DNA of 64,000 nucleotides from Alkalithermobacter thermoalcaliphilus JW-YL-7 = DSM 7308 (GCA_001584565.1 LSFY01000001.1:544001-608000); one strand, 5' to 3'. Positions 1 through 9,948 are shown, counted from the stretch's first letter. Notes: generated by a model not told the origin, from the sequence alone. Numbers and translations: made by a program.

Positions 1-579
1 GGAGCTATAATTCCTTCTAAAGAAAATACTCAAAAACTTGTAGATATAGCCAAGAAAATTGAAAAAAGATATAAAATTGATATTGACTTCATATCTGCAG
101 GAAACTCAAGTTCACTTCATCTAATAGATAAAAATCAGATGCCACAAGGGGTATCTAACTTAAGGTTAGGTGAAGCTATAGCACTAGGACGAGAAACAGC
201 TTATGGAGATAAGATAGAAGGAGCATATCAAGATGCATTCAAATTGATTTGTGAGATTGTAGAACTAAAAGAAAAGCCTTCAGTTCCTATTGGAGAGATT
301 GGTATGGATGCATTTGGGAATAAGCCTGTATATGAAGATAGAGGAATAAGAAAAAGAGCTATAATAGGAATAGGAAAGCAAGATATAAATATATCGGCAA
401 TAACTCCAATAGATACTAAAATAGATATATTAGGAGCAAGTTCGGATCATCTTATATTAGATGTAACAGAAAGTGATATAAACTACAAAGTAGGAGATAA
501 AGTGGAATTTAATTTAGAATATGGAGCTCTTATGAGTGCAGCTACAAGTGAATATGTGTATAAAGTATTTAAAGGTTAG
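1..579 (+). CDS. orr: Alanine/ornithine racemase family PLP enzyme (3' part)
   Basis: The reading frame is open from base 1, so the gene starts outside the window; about 192 C-terminal residues are visible. The segment with SNLRLGEAIALGRE and the end with YGALMSAATSEYV look like the back half of the barrel and the C-terminal beta domain of fold-III PLP racemases of the alanine/ornithine type. By family knowledge these racemise amino acids in the cytoplasm; in ornithine-fermenting Clostridia the enzyme makes D-ornithine for oxidation. The PLP lysine would lie in the missing part. Substrate choice (ornithine versus alanine) is inferred from overall resemblance only. A terminator follows directly. 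Confidence 0.72.
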   Translation, partial: GAIIPSKENTQKLVDIAKKIEKRYKIDIDFISAGNSSSLHLIDKNQMPQGVSNLRLGEAIALGRETAYGDKIEGAYQDAFKLICEIVELKEKPSVPIGEIGMDAFGNKPVYEDRGIRKRAIIGIGKQDINISAITPIDTKIDILGASSDHLILDVTESDINYKVGDKVEFNLEYGALMSAATSEYVYKVFKG

Positions 580-605
580 ATATTATAATGTCTAACCTTT
601 TTTTG
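571..605 (+). terminator. Rho-independent terminator after the racemase gene
   Basis: AAAGGTTAGA and TCTAACCTTT form a 10-bp stem around a 10-base loop, followed by a T run. It overlaps the racemase stop codon. Confidence 0.85.
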
Positions 606-643
606 ATATAATATAAAAAGTATAAAGTTTGGAGATGATTAGA

Positions 644-2314
644 ATGATATTGTTATTTAAAAGATTGCTGAACAACTTAGGATATGTAGTGTTGATAGCT
701 TTTTTAATATCAAGGTTTAGAGTGTACAGAAATATAATACAAAAGGAAAAATTTACTCTAAAGGATTTAGTTTTACTTTCACTTGTATTTGGAACATTTG
801 GTATATTAGGAACTTATATAGGAACTCCTGTAAATGGTGCGATTGCAAATACAAGAATAATAGGAGTTATAACAGGAGGTATACTCTTTGGGCCACTTGT
901 TGGTGTATTATCTGGAGTAATAGCAGGACTTCATAGATTGCTAATTGATATAGGAGGAATAACATCAGTTCCATGTTTTATAACAACCATTTTAGCTGGA
1001 ATTGCAGGAGGGATTGTAAATAGAAAATCAACTCGAAAAAATAGATGGATACATGGACTTTTTAGTGGCATTATAATAGAGCACTTAACCATGCTTTTTA
1101 TAATTATTTTATCAAGGCCATTTGATTTAGCTTTGGATATAGTAAGACAAATATATCTTCCTATGACTTTAATAAATGGAATTGGGGTAGGAATAGTAAT
1201 ATCAATAACAGAAAGTATATTTGAAGAAAAAGAAGAAATAGCTGCAAGACAAGCAAAATTAGCACTTGAAATAGCGAATAAGACAATGCCATATTTTAAG
1301 AATATAAATCAAACTTCATTTAGAGAAATATGCAAAATTATAAAAGATTCTATAGGAGCAGATGCTGTTTCAATAACTAATAGAACAACTATATTAGCTC
1401 ACTATGGATTAGGAGAAGATCATCATATAGAAAAAGAAAAAATTCTAACAGGATCTACAAAATATGTAATAGAAAACAAAGAAATACTAGTATTAAAAGA
1501 TCAATCACAAATAGAGTGTGCCTATAAAAACTGTCCATTAAAATCAGCTATAATAGTTCCTTTAACAGATGAACATGAAGTTATAGGAACTTTAAAAATT
1601 TATTATAAGAATGAAAATGCAATAACTTTCAGAGACGAGCACCTTGCAGTAGGTCTTTCTCAACTGATATCAACCCAACTGAAGATAAGTAAGATGCAAG
1701 AACTTGAAAAAATGGCAAATGAAGCAGAAATAAGAGCTCTTCAAGCTCAGATTAACCCACATTTTTTGTTTAACGCTCTAAATACTATAGTATCATTTAT
1801 CAGGATAGATCCAACTAAGGCTAGAGAACTTATAATAGATTTATCTACCTATCTTAGACACAACTTAGAAATAGGAGATGAATTTATTAGCATAAATAAG
1901 GAAATAGAGCAGATAAAAGCATATGTAGAAATAGAAAAGGCAAGATTTGCAGATAAATTAAACGTAATATATGATATAGATGAAGATATAAATATAAAGA
2001 TACCTAACTTAATAATACAGCCATTAGTTGAAAATTCTATAAAACATGGAATTTTGAAAGGAGAAGGAAAGGGAACTGTAAAAGTACAGATAAAGAAAAG
2101 AAATAAAAACCATATATATATTTCGATAGAAGATGATGGATGTGGAATAGATAGTAATGTAATAGACAAGATATATAAAGGAACTATAAACGAAAACAAA
2201 ATAGGTCTTGCTAATGTTCATAATAGACTAAGGCTTATATATGGACAAGGGCTTAATATACAAAGGTTATCAAAAGGTACAAAAATAAGTTTTTCTATAA
2301 TACAGGAGGAATAA
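644..2314 (+). CDS. LytS/BtsS-type sensor histidine kinase
   Basis: Membrane sensor kinase of the LytS family (about 556 residues). The N-terminal 200 residues are hydrophobic and match the 5TM receptor domain of LytS/YehU proteins; a GAF-like region follows (about 215-345); then the His_kinase dimerisation segment with the NPHFLFNALNT motif, where the histidine is phosphorylated, and an HATPase domain with the N box (LVENSIKHG) and DDGCGI. The longer frame opens at a TTG at 629, but GGAG at 631-634 lies 9 bases before the ATG at 644, so I chose that start. The response regulator follows after 1 base. The CstA carrier downstream suggests a pyruvate or peptide sensor by analogy with BtsS; this is inference. 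Confidence 0.88.
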   Translation: MILLFKRLLNNLGYVVLIAFLISRFRVYRNIIQKEKFTLKDLVLLSLVFGTFGILGTYIGTPVNGAIANTRIIGVITGGILFGPLVGVLSGVIAGLHRLLIDIGGITSVPCFITTILAGIAGGIVNRKSTRKNRWIHGLFSGIIIEHLTMLFIIILSRPFDLALDIVRQIYLPMTLINGIGVGIVISITESIFEEKEEIAARQAKLALEIANKTMPYFKNINQTSFREICKIIKDSIGADAVSITNRTTILAHYGLGEDHHIEKEKILTGSTKYVIENKEILVLKDQSQIECAYKNCPLKSAIIVPLTDEHEVIGTLKIYYKNENAITFRDEHLAVGLSQLISTQLKISKMQELEKMANEAEIRALQAQINPHFLFNALNTIVSFIRIDPTKARELIIDLSTYLRHNLEIGDEFISINKEIEQIKAYVEIEKARFADKLNVIYDIDEDINIKIPNLIIQPLVENSIKHGILKGEGKGTVKVQIKKRNKNHIYISIEDDGCGIDSNVIDKIYKGTINENKIGLANVHNRLRLIYGQGLNIQRLSKGTKISFSIIQEE

Positions 2315-2315
2315 T

Positions 2316-3017
2316 ATGGACTGCATAATAATAGATGATGAATATCCCGCTAGACAGGAGCTTAAGCATTTTATACAAAATTACAGTTGTATAAAAATAG
2401 TAAGGGAATTTCAAGATTCAATCTCTGCACTTAGTTATCTTGAAAAAAATAAGCCACAAATAATATTTTTAGACATAAGCATGCCAGGGTTAGATGGAAT
2501 GTCCTTTGCAAAGATAATAAATAATTTTAGAGAAAAACCTAAGATAGTGTTTATAACTGCTCATAAAGAATATGCTGCAGAAGCATTTGAAATAGAAGCA
2601 TTTGACTATATTTTAAAACCTTATTCCCAAGACAGAATAATAAATGTATTAAACAAGCTTCAACTTAAAGAAAGCATGGGATACAATTCAGAAAAAATTA
2701 CTCTCTGGAAGGGAGAAAAAATGGTAGTGCTAAACTCAAGTGATATATGTTATTGTGAAGCTGATGAAAGAGAAACTATTATTTACACAAAGGAAGATAT
2801 ATATAAGGCAACTTATAGTATATCAGAATTTGCAAAGAAGCTTCCTAAAAATAAATTTTTTAGAACACACAGATCATTTATAGTTAATATAGATAAAATA
2901 AATGAAATAATACCTTGGTTTAATAATACATACATTGTCAAATTAAAAGAGTTAGATGTAGAAATTCCTGTAAGTAGAAAAAATATAAAAGAATTTAGGC
3001 ACATAATGGGCATTTAA
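2316..3017 (+). CDS. LytTR-family response regulator
   Basis: Cytoplasmic partner of the kinase upstream (233 residues). The receiver domain has acidic residues D7/D8, phospho-acceptor D53 in FLDISMPG, and the lysine in YILKPY near position 100. The LytTR DNA-binding domain fills about 135-230, with FFRTHRSFIVN and the PVSRKN end typical of the family. RBS GGAGGAATA precedes ATG. By family knowledge, LytTR regulators bind direct repeats upstream of targets; the most likely target here is the CstA-family gene 108 bases downstream, as in BtsSR-btsT. I could not identify the binding repeats by eye. Confidence 0.9.
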   Translation: MDCIIIDDEYPARQELKHFIQNYSCIKIVREFQDSISALSYLEKNKPQIIFLDISMPGLDGMSFAKIINNFREKPKIVFITAHKEYAAEAFEIEAFDYILKPYSQDRIINVLNKLQLKESMGYNSEKITLWKGEKMVVLNSSDICYCEADERETIIYTKEDIYKATYSISEFAKKLPKNKFFRTHRSFIVNIDKINEIIPWFNNTYIVKLKELDVEIPVSRKNIKEFRHIMGI

Positions 3018-3039
3018 ATGCACTTTATGTGCCTTTTTT
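2998..3039 (+). terminator. Rho-independent terminator after the two-component operon
   Basis: GGCACATAA pairs with TTATGTGCC around an inner ATGGGCATTTAAATGC segment that can also pair, followed by six T. It separates the two-component pair from the carrier gene. Confidence 0.8.
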
Positions 3040-3125
3040 GATTATTCATGCTGTAAATAGTACATAAATTTAAAGGATCCAATATAATTTAATTACATTT
3101 AGAAAAGTATTAAGGAGGAGGAATC

Positions 3126-4538
3126 ATGATAACGTTTTTCTTATCTATTATAATCCTTATTCTAGGGTATTTTATTTATGGAAAAATAGTTGAAAATATT
3201 GTAGGTATTGATGATACAAGACCTACACCAGCTATTCAAATGGAAGACGGTGTAGATTATATACCGATGAGCTGGCCTAGGATATTTTTGATTCAATTTC
3301 TTAATATAGCTGGATTAGGACCTATATTTGGAGCTATATCAGGAGCACTTTGGGGCCCTGCTGCATTTTTATGGATAGTGTTTGGATGTATATTTGCAGG
3401 TGCAGTTCATGATTATTTTTCAGGAATTTTATCTATCAGACACAAGGGAACTAGTATGTCTGAAGTTGTAGGGATATACTTAGGTGATACAGTAAGAAAA
3501 ATAATGAGGGTATTTACAGTAGTTTTATTAATATTGGTTGGAACAGTATTTGTTACAGGTCCAGCTGGTCTTTTAAGCAATTTAACTAAGTGGGATAGAA
3601 CTTTCTGGGTTGTAGCAATAATAGCATATTATATATTAGCAACTGTACTTCCTGTAGATAAAGTTATAGGAAAAATATACCCAATATTTGGAGCATCTTT
3701 ACTTATAATGGCAGTAGGTATAGCTGGAGGAATATTAATTAAAGGGTATCAAATTCCAGAAGTTACAATTTCGAATTTGCACCCATCAAAAACTTCGATA
3801 TTTCCATTTTTATTCTTAACAATTGCTTGTGGAGCCATATCAGGATTTCATGCAACTCAATCACCTCTTATGGCAAGATGTGTTAGAAAAGAAAGTGAAG
3901 CTAGAAGAGTGTTTTATGGTTCGATGATAGCAGAAGGTATAATAGCATTAATTTGGGCAGCAGCTTCGATAGCCTTTTTTGGTGGAACAGAAGGATTAGC
4001 AGCTACTCTTGCAAATGGAGGACCAGCAGTAGTTGTAAATGAAATATCAAATTCACTATTAGGAAAAGTTGGAGGAGCACTTGCTCTTTTAGGTGTTGTT
4101 GCTTGTCCTATAACATCAGGAGATACAGCTTTTAGAAGTGCAAGACTTACAATAGCAGACTCTATAAACTTTAAGCAAGATTCACTGCTAAAAAGGTTTT
4201 ATATAGCAATTCCTTTATTTGCTATAGGAATAGGACTTACGTTTATAGATTTTAATATAATCTGGAGATATTTTTCTTGGGCTAATCAAACATTAGCTAT
4301 GATAATGCTTTGGGCAGGAGCAAGTTATCTATATAAAAATAATAAATTACATTGGGTATGCACATTACCAGCTATGTTTATGACAGTAGTTACTACATCA
4401 TATATACTACAAGCTCCAGAAGGGTTTAAATTAAATGCTAATATATCGAATATATTAGGGGTAGGAATATCGGTTGTAATATTTACATTATTCATGTTAA
4501 AAGCAAACAATAAAACTAAAAAACAGATGGCTAAGTAG
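3126..4538 (+). CDS. CstA-family carbon starvation carrier (short form)
   Basis: Integral membrane protein of 470 residues with about 12-13 hydrophobic segments. The stretch with PTPAIQMEDGVDYIP followed by GLGPIFGAISGALWGP is the CstA signature. E. coli CstA and BtsT are about 700 residues; this matches the shorter form common in Firmicutes. Family members import pyruvate or peptides with protons. The strong AAGGAGGAGG ribosome site and the adjacent LytS/LytTR pair suggest it is the regulated target of that system. Substrate is not decided by the sequence. Confidence 0.88.
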   Translation: MITFFLSIIILILGYFIYGKIVENIVGIDDTRPTPAIQMEDGVDYIPMSWPRIFLIQFLNIAGLGPIFGAISGALWGPAAFLWIVFGCIFAGAVHDYFSGILSIRHKGTSMSEVVGIYLGDTVRKIMRVFTVVLLILVGTVFVTGPAGLLSNLTKWDRTFWVVAIIAYYILATVLPVDKVIGKIYPIFGASLLIMAVGIAGGILIKGYQIPEVTISNLHPSKTSIFPFLFLTIACGAISGFHATQSPLMARCVRKESEARRVFYGSMIAEGIIALIWAAASIAFFGGTEGLAATLANGGPAVVVNEISNSLLGKVGGALALLGVVACPITSGDTAFRSARLTIADSINFKQDSLLKRFYIAIPLFAIGIGLTFIDFNIIWRYFSWANQTLAMIMLWAGASYLYKNNKLHWVCTLPAMFMTVVTTSYILQAPEGFKLNANISNILGVGISVVIFTLFMLKANNKTKKQMAK

Positions 4539-4557
4539 CCATCTGTTTTTTAGTTTT
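4512..4557 (+). terminator. Rho-independent terminator after the CstA-family gene
   Basis: Long stem of AAAACTAAAAAACAGATGGC with its complement ending TTTTTTAGTTTT around CTAAGTAG. It overlaps the last codons of the carrier gene and is symmetric enough to work both ways. Confidence 0.85.
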
Positions 4558-4618
4558 ACATGCACAACTCCTTTCTTATATTCATAATATGATAATTAAA
4601 AGAAAGGGGGAATAGAAT

Positions 4619-5989
4619 TTGTTAACAGGTGTTCATTATATTTATATCCTTTTTATTCTTATTGTTTTAGTTACAATGGCACTGAAAAGAGATACCATAA
4701 TTCCTTGTATATTAGGAATATTTTGTATTTCACTTTATGCTAGTAAAGATATAGCATTTTCAGTAGGAACGATATTTAATTCGTTTATTGTAGCAACTAA
4801 AGAATTAATAGGTATAATTCTTATTATATCTATAATAGTTTCTTTATCAAAAGCATTAGAAGAGATAAAAGCTACACAGCTTATAGTAACACCATTTATA
4901 AAAGTTATAAAAAACAGAACTAGTGCATTTTTTTCTGTAGGAATTGTTATGTTGATACTTGCATGGTTTTTCTGGCCATCTCCAGCAACAGCATTAGTTG
5001 GAGCAATATTTTTACCTATAGCAGTTAAGGCAGGTCTTCCGGCAATCGGTGTAGCTATGGCAATAAATTTATTTGGTCATGGGTTAGCGCTTTCAACAGA
5101 TTTTGTAATCCAAGGAGCCCCAACTATAACAGCATCTGCTGCAGGTGTAGGGGTTATAGACATAATAAAAGAAGGAATGATTTTATATTGGACTATGGCA
5201 ATAACATCTATAGGAATAGCTTATTATATGCTTGAGAGAGATATAAGGAAAGGGAAAATAAGAGTACAGACAGATATACAAGATGTAGAAAGTCAAACAT
5301 ACACAAAAGAAGCAAAAATATCAGCTTTTATAGTTCCGCTAGGCTTTTTAATTGATATAGTACTAATGTTTATGCTTGATCTAAAAGGGGGAGAGGCAAC
5401 AGCACTAATTGGAGGAACAGCTATAATTTTACTTATGGCAATTTGTTTTATAAATTACAAGAAAGACTGTTTAGAAAAAATAACATCATTTATTCAAGGT
5501 GGATTTGGGTTTGGTATTGATGTATTTTCTCCTATAATTCCTATAGCTGCATTTTTCTATCTAGGTCAGTTAGGACCTTTTGTAGATAGTTTAGGAGCAG
5601 GGTATCTACCAGAAACATCTCAAGGTATATTATCCGATATAGGTTTAGCACTATCTAATGCTATACCTATGAACAAATTTATGGTTTGCTCTATAGAAAG
5701 TACGGTAGGAGCTATAACAGGATTAGATGGTTCAGGATTTTCAGGAATATCACTTGCAGGATCGCTAGCTAAAGTATTTGGGGAAGCAGTAAAAGTAAAT
5801 GTAGCTGCTTTAGCAGCGTTAGGGCAAATCACAGCTATATGGGTTGGAGGAGGAACTATAGTTCCTTGGGGACTAATACCAGCAGCAGCTATATGTAAAG
5901 TATCTCCTATGGAACTTGCAAAAAGAAACTTTATCCCTGTTGTAATAGGTATGATAGTAACTACAATAGTTGCAATGTTTATACTCTAA
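4619..5989 (+). CDS. Multi-TM transporter, ion-transporter superfamily type
   Basis: 456 residues with about 11-12 predicted membrane segments and Gly/Ala/Pro-rich loops (WPSPATALVGAIFLP, then FGHGLALSTDF) of the kind seen in the DcuC/GntP/NhaC ion-transporter superfamily. The two halves each carry a polar re-entrant-like loop, the second around IPMNKFMVCSIESTVGA. It starts with TTG after AAAGGGGGAATAGAAT. I recognise the fold type but not the substrate; an organic acid or amino acid is likely given the neighbouring carriers. Transcribed alone between two terminators. Confidence 0.6.
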   Translation: MLTGVHYIYILFILIVLVTMALKRDTIIPCILGIFCISLYASKDIAFSVGTIFNSFIVATKELIGIILIISIIVSLSKALEEIKATQLIVTPFIKVIKNRTSAFFSVGIVMLILAWFFWPSPATALVGAIFLPIAVKAGLPAIGVAMAINLFGHGLALSTDFVIQGAPTITASAAGVGVIDIIKEGMILYWTMAITSIGIAYYMLERDIRKGKIRVQTDIQDVESQTYTKEAKISAFIVPLGFLIDIVLMFMLDLKGGEATALIGGTAIILLMAICFINYKKDCLEKITSFIQGGFGFGIDVFSPIIPIAAFFYLGQLGPFVDSLGAGYLPETSQGILSDIGLALSNAIPMNKFMVCSIESTVGAITGLDGSGFSGISLAGSLAKVFGEAVKVNVAALAALGQITAIWVGGGTIVPWGLIPAAAICKVSPMELAKRNFIPVVIGMIVTTIVAMFIL

Positions 5990-6026
5990 AACCATAATAA
6001 AACAAAGTGTTTTGTCATATAAAAAA

Positions 6027-6058
6027 TAAAACGAGCATGTGCTCGTTTTATTTTTTAT
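6027..6058. terminator. Bidirectional terminator between convergent genes
   Basis: AAAACGAGCA and TGCTCGTTTT form a perfect stem with A-rich and T-rich flanks, serving the transporter on the + strand and the small gene on the - strand. Confidence 0.85.
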
Positions 6059-6392
6059 ATCTATATAATGTTAACTCTATATAGTGATCGTCATAGTCTA
6101 TTTCAACCTCATTTGTCATCATTCCTATTAAAGCAAGTTCATTGTCAATGTCACAATCACCAGCAAGCTCCCAATAATACTCTTCTATTTCTTCTTGTTT
6201 AGAACATTTAAGTGCAGTATTTAATTTTTCTATCTTGTTTTTCTTTGAAAAAGAGTAATTACTTTTTAATGATATTTTGAAAAAGTCATCTTCTTCTTTT
6301 ATATTTACACTAATATCAGTACCACCTAGATAAAACATATATATGACTAATTCATCAACTATTTTAGTAATTCGCTTTTTAAAATGTTTCAT
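6048..6392 (-). CDS. Conserved-type hypothetical protein, 114 aa
   Basis: Not recognised. The protein is soluble, begins MKHFKKRITKIVDELV, and its C-terminal half is acidic (WELAGDCDIDNELALIG). Its start shares one base with the stop of the DUF1576 gene upstream on the same strand, so the two are translationally coupled and probably co-transcribed. A regulatory or chaperone role for the membrane protein is possible but not shown by the sequence. Confidence 0.6.
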   Translation of the reverse strand: MKHFKKRITKIVDELVIYMFYLGGTDISVNIKEEDDFFKISLKSNYSFSKKNKIEKLNTALKCSKQEEIEEYYWELAGDCDIDNELALIGMMTNEVEIDYDDHYIELTLYRYKK

Positions 6393-7669
6393 TAAATTTC
6401 TTCCTTTCTGAAACCTTCTATTATAGGAATTAAAACTGCTGCAACAATTCCAGCTGCGAAACCATTATTATAAAGGTTAAGTCCACCATGAAGAACACCT
6501 ACATTTAATACAACAGAAGAGTGGATAAATCCTGCTAAAACACCATATTTCCATCCAAACTCTCCTGCAATAGGTGCTAGGGCAGTTCCAAACAGTGCAG
6601 CTAGTAAAATTGCAGGATCTGTTAAACTCCAAGTTTTAGTTATTGAACCTAAGATCACACCTAAAAATATAGGGCTTATATTTTTATAATGTTTACCAAA
6701 CGCACTAAAGCCTACAACAGTAAAGATTCCACCTATAGTAGGACCATTTAAGTCTCCACCCACAATTATAACATAAAGGGTTGAAATAAATCCACTGATT
6801 CCCATATTAATTAATGTAGGGGCAAATCCATCAGAGATAATAAAATCAGTAATAAGTCTTCCAGAACGTTTAGAAATATTTTTAATTCCGTTGAATGATT
6901 TATTATTTAACATAAAGCCTGAAACTATCATTAAGAAGAAAATTGTAAATAAATATGATCCTAATATCAGATTATTACCACTGCTCCATATAAATCTAGG
7001 GCTAGGTGTGTAACCATATGATTTAAATATAGACACAACTACAGTTCCAATTATACCAGCAGTAAATCCTATATTATATAGGTTAAAACCCTGATGAACT
7101 TTTAATAAATAAACTGACAAAGGTGGAAGTACAAATCCTATGCAAATACCAATTAACATAGAAAGAGGAATTCTGTATTGTATAGGTAAAGATGAATTAA
7201 ACATAATTTCACTAACTATAGGTGATATTGCAGTTCCAAATAAAGCCATATAGATATATTTTGAGAATTTATCTCTTTGTACTTTAGAGTATAAATACAC
7301 ACCTATAACTATAAACCATACATTAAGTAAGTTCTTACCAAACAGAGCAAATCCTGCTATCAAGAATAAAGAAGCAAAAGTTGCTCCATTGAATGTAATC
7401 TTAAGAGCTCGTAAAAGAAAGGTAAATAGTAAAGTCAAAAGACCAGAATTGAAGAAAGCAGCCCCTATTCCTCCAACTCCGATATAGTCAGTAATTAAAG
7501 CAGCAGGTTCTACTAATATCCTGTATACACCTTTAAATATTTCATAAGGCGTATCCACTAAGAAACTAAATATTATAAGTGATAAGGAAAACGATACCAT
7601 AAAGGATATTTTGATATTGTTTTCAGCGTAGCTTTCGATATTCATAGTTGAAGTTTTTCCAGTTTTCAT
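6392..7669 (-). CDS. DUF1576 family membrane protein
   Basis: 425 residues, about 11 hydrophobic segments. Internal duplication is clear: KVHQGFNLYNIGFTAGIIG (about residue 190-208) recurs as LHGGLNLYNNGFAAGIV near the C terminus, and the GFALFGKN region recurs as GFSAFGKH. This matches the DUF1576 family of Clostridia; function unknown, and the repeat fold suggests a channel or transporter. The start is a normal ATG followed by a polar N-terminal tail. It is the first gene of a two-gene minus-strand unit. Confidence 0.7.
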   Translation of the reverse strand: MKTGKTSTMNIESYAENNIKISFMVSFSLSLIIFSFLVDTPYEIFKGVYRILVEPAALITDYIGVGGIGAAFFNSGLLTLLFTFLLRALKITFNGATFASLFLIAGFALFGKNLLNVWFIVIGVYLYSKVQRDKFSKYIYMALFGTAISPIVSEIMFNSSLPIQYRIPLSMLIGICIGFVLPPLSVYLLKVHQGFNLYNIGFTAGIIGTVVVSIFKSYGYTPSPRFIWSSGNNLILGSYLFTIFFLMIVSGFMLNNKSFNGIKNISKRSGRLITDFIISDGFAPTLINMGISGFISTLYVIIVGGDLNGPTIGGIFTVVGFSAFGKHYKNISPIFLGVILGSITKTWSLTDPAILLAALFGTALAPIAGEFGWKYGVLAGFIHSSVVLNVGVLHGGLNLYNNGFAAGIVAAVLIPIIEGFRKEEI

Positions 7670-7900
7670 AATTTCATTCCCCGTTCCATCTAAGATTTTT
7701 AGATTTTTAAAAGTTAGTTAAAAATTTGATATTCTACATTTTTCTTAAATATATCATAAAAATAAAACTGTTTCAATGAGCTGAAATTACCAGTAAAATA
7801 TTCATAAAATTAAGTATTTTCTAAAAATATCCGAAAAAGTACTGGAAAAAAGCCAGTTTCTTAAAATTATTTTCACAATCAGGAAAACGTATTCTGTAAT

Positions 7901-7929
7901 TTGACAAATAAAGTCGAATTATTTATAAT
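7901..7929 (+). promoter_or_regulatory. Consensus sigma-A promoter for abgT
   Basis: TTGACA at 7901-7906 and TATAAT at 7924-7929 with a 17-base spacer: a perfect housekeeping promoter 43 bases before the abgT start. The remainder of the 300-base gap (7670-7900) is AT-rich and shows nothing else I can name. Confidence 0.9.
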
Positions 7930-7972
7930 GATAACAAGCGAAACATTCATAAACTAAAAAGGAGGAAAAAAG

Positions 7973-9532
7973 ATGTCTACAAAGCAATTAGAACAGCCTA
8001 CTAAAAAGAGTCTGTTTGGGAAATTCCTAGACATGATAGAAAAAGTAGGAAATGCATTACCACATCCGGTAACATTATTCTTTATTTTTGCTCTTGCTGT
8101 TGTGATCATATCTGACATTGCTGCTCGTGCAGGTCTTTCTGTTCAATTTGATATGATCGATAGATCAACAGGAGAAATAAAAGAAGCTACAGTAGGTGCT
8201 GTAAGCTTATTAAACCCAGATGGTATTAGATTCATATTCTCAAAAGCTGTTTCAAACTTTACAGGATTTGCTCCTTTAGGAACAGTTTTAGTAGCTATGC
8301 TAGGGGTTGGTGTAGCTGAAGGAACAGGACTTATATCTGCGTTATTAAGAAAAGTTGTTTTAAATACTCCAAAGAGAGCAATAACTGCTGTTGTTGTATT
8401 CTTAGGTATAATGTCTAATATAGCATCAGATGCTGGATACGTTGTGTTAGTTCCACTTGGTGCAATTATATTCTTAAGCTTTGGTCGTCATCCATTAGCA
8501 GGTCTTGCTGCAGCGTTTGCTGGAGTTTCAGGAGGATTTAGTGCAAACCTTCTTATAGGTACAGTAGACCCGTTACTTGGAGGATTAAGTACAGAAGCTG
8601 CTAAAATATTAGATCCAAACTATTCAGTTGCTGCTACAGCTAACTGGTACTTCATGATAGTGTCTACTTTTGTAATAACAATAATAGGTACTTGGATAAC
8701 AGAAAAAGTAGTTGAGCCAAGACTTGGAGAATACAAAGGTGAAGAGAAAGTTGAATTAAAAGATTTAACTGCTGAAGAAAAGAAAGGTCTTAATGCATCA
8801 TTAATATCTTTATTAGTTTATGTTGCAGTAATAGCAGCATTAGTAGTTCCATCAAATGGAATTCTTAGAAATCCAGAAACTGGAGAAATATTAGAACATT
8901 CAGCATTTATGGATGGTATAGTTCCTATTATAATGGGATTCTTCTTAATACCAGGTGTTGCTTATGGTATAGCTTCTAAAACTATAAAAGATGACAAAGA
9001 TGTAGCTAATGCTATGGGTAAAGCTATGGGAACAATGGGAGGATACCTAGTATTATCTTTCGTTGCAGCTCAGTTTATAGCATACTTTAACTATTCAAAT
9101 TTAGGAACAATTCTTGCTGTTAAAGGAGCAGAGTTATTAGAAAATATAGGATTTACAGGACTTCCTTTAATAATAGCATTTATATTAGTTTCAGCATTTA
9201 TAAACTTATTCATAGGTTCAGCATCTGCTAAATGGGCTATAATGGCTCCAGTGTTTGTACCTATGTTTATGAGACTTGGTTATACACCAGAATTTACGCA
9301 AGTTGCATATAGAATAGGAGACTCAACAACTAATATAATTTCTCCTCTTATGTCATACTTTGCAGTTATAGTAGCATTTGCTCAAAAATATGACAAAAAA
9401 ACAGGAATTGGTACACTAATTTCTTCAATGGTTCCATATTCAATAGCGTTCCTATTAGGATGGACAGTCCTATTAATAATCTGGTCAGTTCTTGGATTAC
9501 CAATAGGACCAGGAGCATTCATGAGAATGTAA
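7973..9532 (+). CDS. abgT: AbgT-family transporter
   Basis: 519-residue membrane carrier of the AbgT family, which moves p-aminobenzoyl-glutamate or exports antifolates in characterised members. Visible signatures: the [16 protein letters not shown] entry helix, [29 protein letters not shown], and a duplicated half ending in [16 protein letters not shown] plus [14 protein letters not shown]. The charged loop at about 250-275 separates the halves. AAAGGAGG precedes ATG by 8 bases. Codon choice is less AT-extreme than in its neighbours, which fits strong expression from the consensus promoter upstream. Real substrate unknown. Confidence 0.9.
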   Translation: MSTKQLEQPTKKSLFGKFLDMIEKVGNALPHPVTLFFIFALAVVIISDIAARAGLSVQFDMIDRSTGEIKEATVGAVSLLNPDGIRFIFSKAVSNFTGFAPLGTVLVAMLGVGVAEGTGLISALLRKVVLNTPKRAITAVVVFLGIMSNIASDAGYVVLVPLGAIIFLSFGRHPLAGLAAAFAGVSGGFSANLLIGTVDPLLGGLSTEAAKILDPNYSVAATANWYFMIVSTFVITIIGTWITEKVVEPRLGEYKGEEKVELKDLTAEEKKGLNASLISLLVYVAVIAALVVPSNGILRNPETGEILEHSAFMDGIVPIIMGFFLIPGVAYGIASKTIKDDKDVANAMGKAMGTMGGYLVLSFVAAQFIAYFNYSNLGTILAVKGAELLENIGFTGLPLIIAFILVSAFINLFIGSASAKWAIMAPVFVPMFMRLGYTPEFTQVAYRIGDSTTNIISPLMSYFAVIVAFAQKYDKKTGIGTLISSMVPYSIAFLLGWTVLLIIWSVLGLPIGPGAFMRM

Positions 9533-9542
9533 TAATTACCTT

Positions 9543-9570
9543 TTGACATACAAATTGTATGTGATATAAT
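9543..9570 (+). promoter_or_regulatory. rnpB promoter
   Basis: TTGACA at 9543-9548 and TATAAT at 9565-9570 with a 16-base spacer, placing the RNA start near 9577. Confidence 0.85.
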
Positions 9571-9589
9571 AACTATATGAAAACTTTAT

Positions 9590-9935
9590 ATTTGAGTAAG
9601 CTAGATGATCGCGTTTACCTTTTAGGTAAATGAGGAAAGTCCGAGCTCCATAGGGCAAGGGTGCTGGGTAATACCCAGTGGAGGCGACTCCAAGGAAAGT
9701 GCAACAGAAATAAACCGCCACATATGTGGTAAGGATGGAAAGGTGAGGTAAGAGCTCACCAGCAACTAGGCGACTAGTTGGCTATGTAAACCCCACCCGG
9801 AGCAAGACCAAGTAGGAGCATACAAAGGGGGCTGCCCGTTCCCGCTCCGTTGGTAGGTCGCTTGAGCCTACTGGCAACAGTAGGCCTAGATAGATGATCA
9901 TCCAAGACAGAACTCGGCTTATAGACTTACTCATT
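9590..9935 (+). ncRNA. rnpB: RNase P RNA (class A)
   Basis: Catalytic RNA that removes 5' leaders of tRNA precursors. Hallmarks are present in order: GAGGAAAGTCCGAGCTCC (P4 5' strand region), ACAGAAATAAACCGCC, GGTGAGGTAAGAGCTCACC, and the 3' P4 strand GACAGAACTCGGCTTAT. P1 is GAGTAAG (9594-9600) paired with CTTACTC (9926-9932). The final 21 bases are the prophage attachment core, so the present 3' end is of prophage origin; the base before CTTACTC is A here but G in the displaced copy at 41651-41671, which would extend P1 by one C-G pair. Confidence 0.96.
9913..9933 (+). other. attL core (prophage left attachment site)
   Basis: The 21-base segment starting CTCGGCTTATAGACTTAC at the 3' end of rnpB matches 41651-41671 at 20 of 21 positions. 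The integrase gene lies about 200 bases to the right. The two copies bound the whole phage gene set. Confidence 0.88.
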
Positions 9936-9948
9936 ACACTTCAAGAAA

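Noticed and set aside
9536-9721. 61-codon ORF on the minus strand
   Set aside because: It lies antisense to rnpB, whose conserved RNA sequence explains the open frame.
9913-9933. tRNA gene as integration target
   Set aside because: No tRNA structure is present; the core belongs to the P1 end of RNase P RNA.
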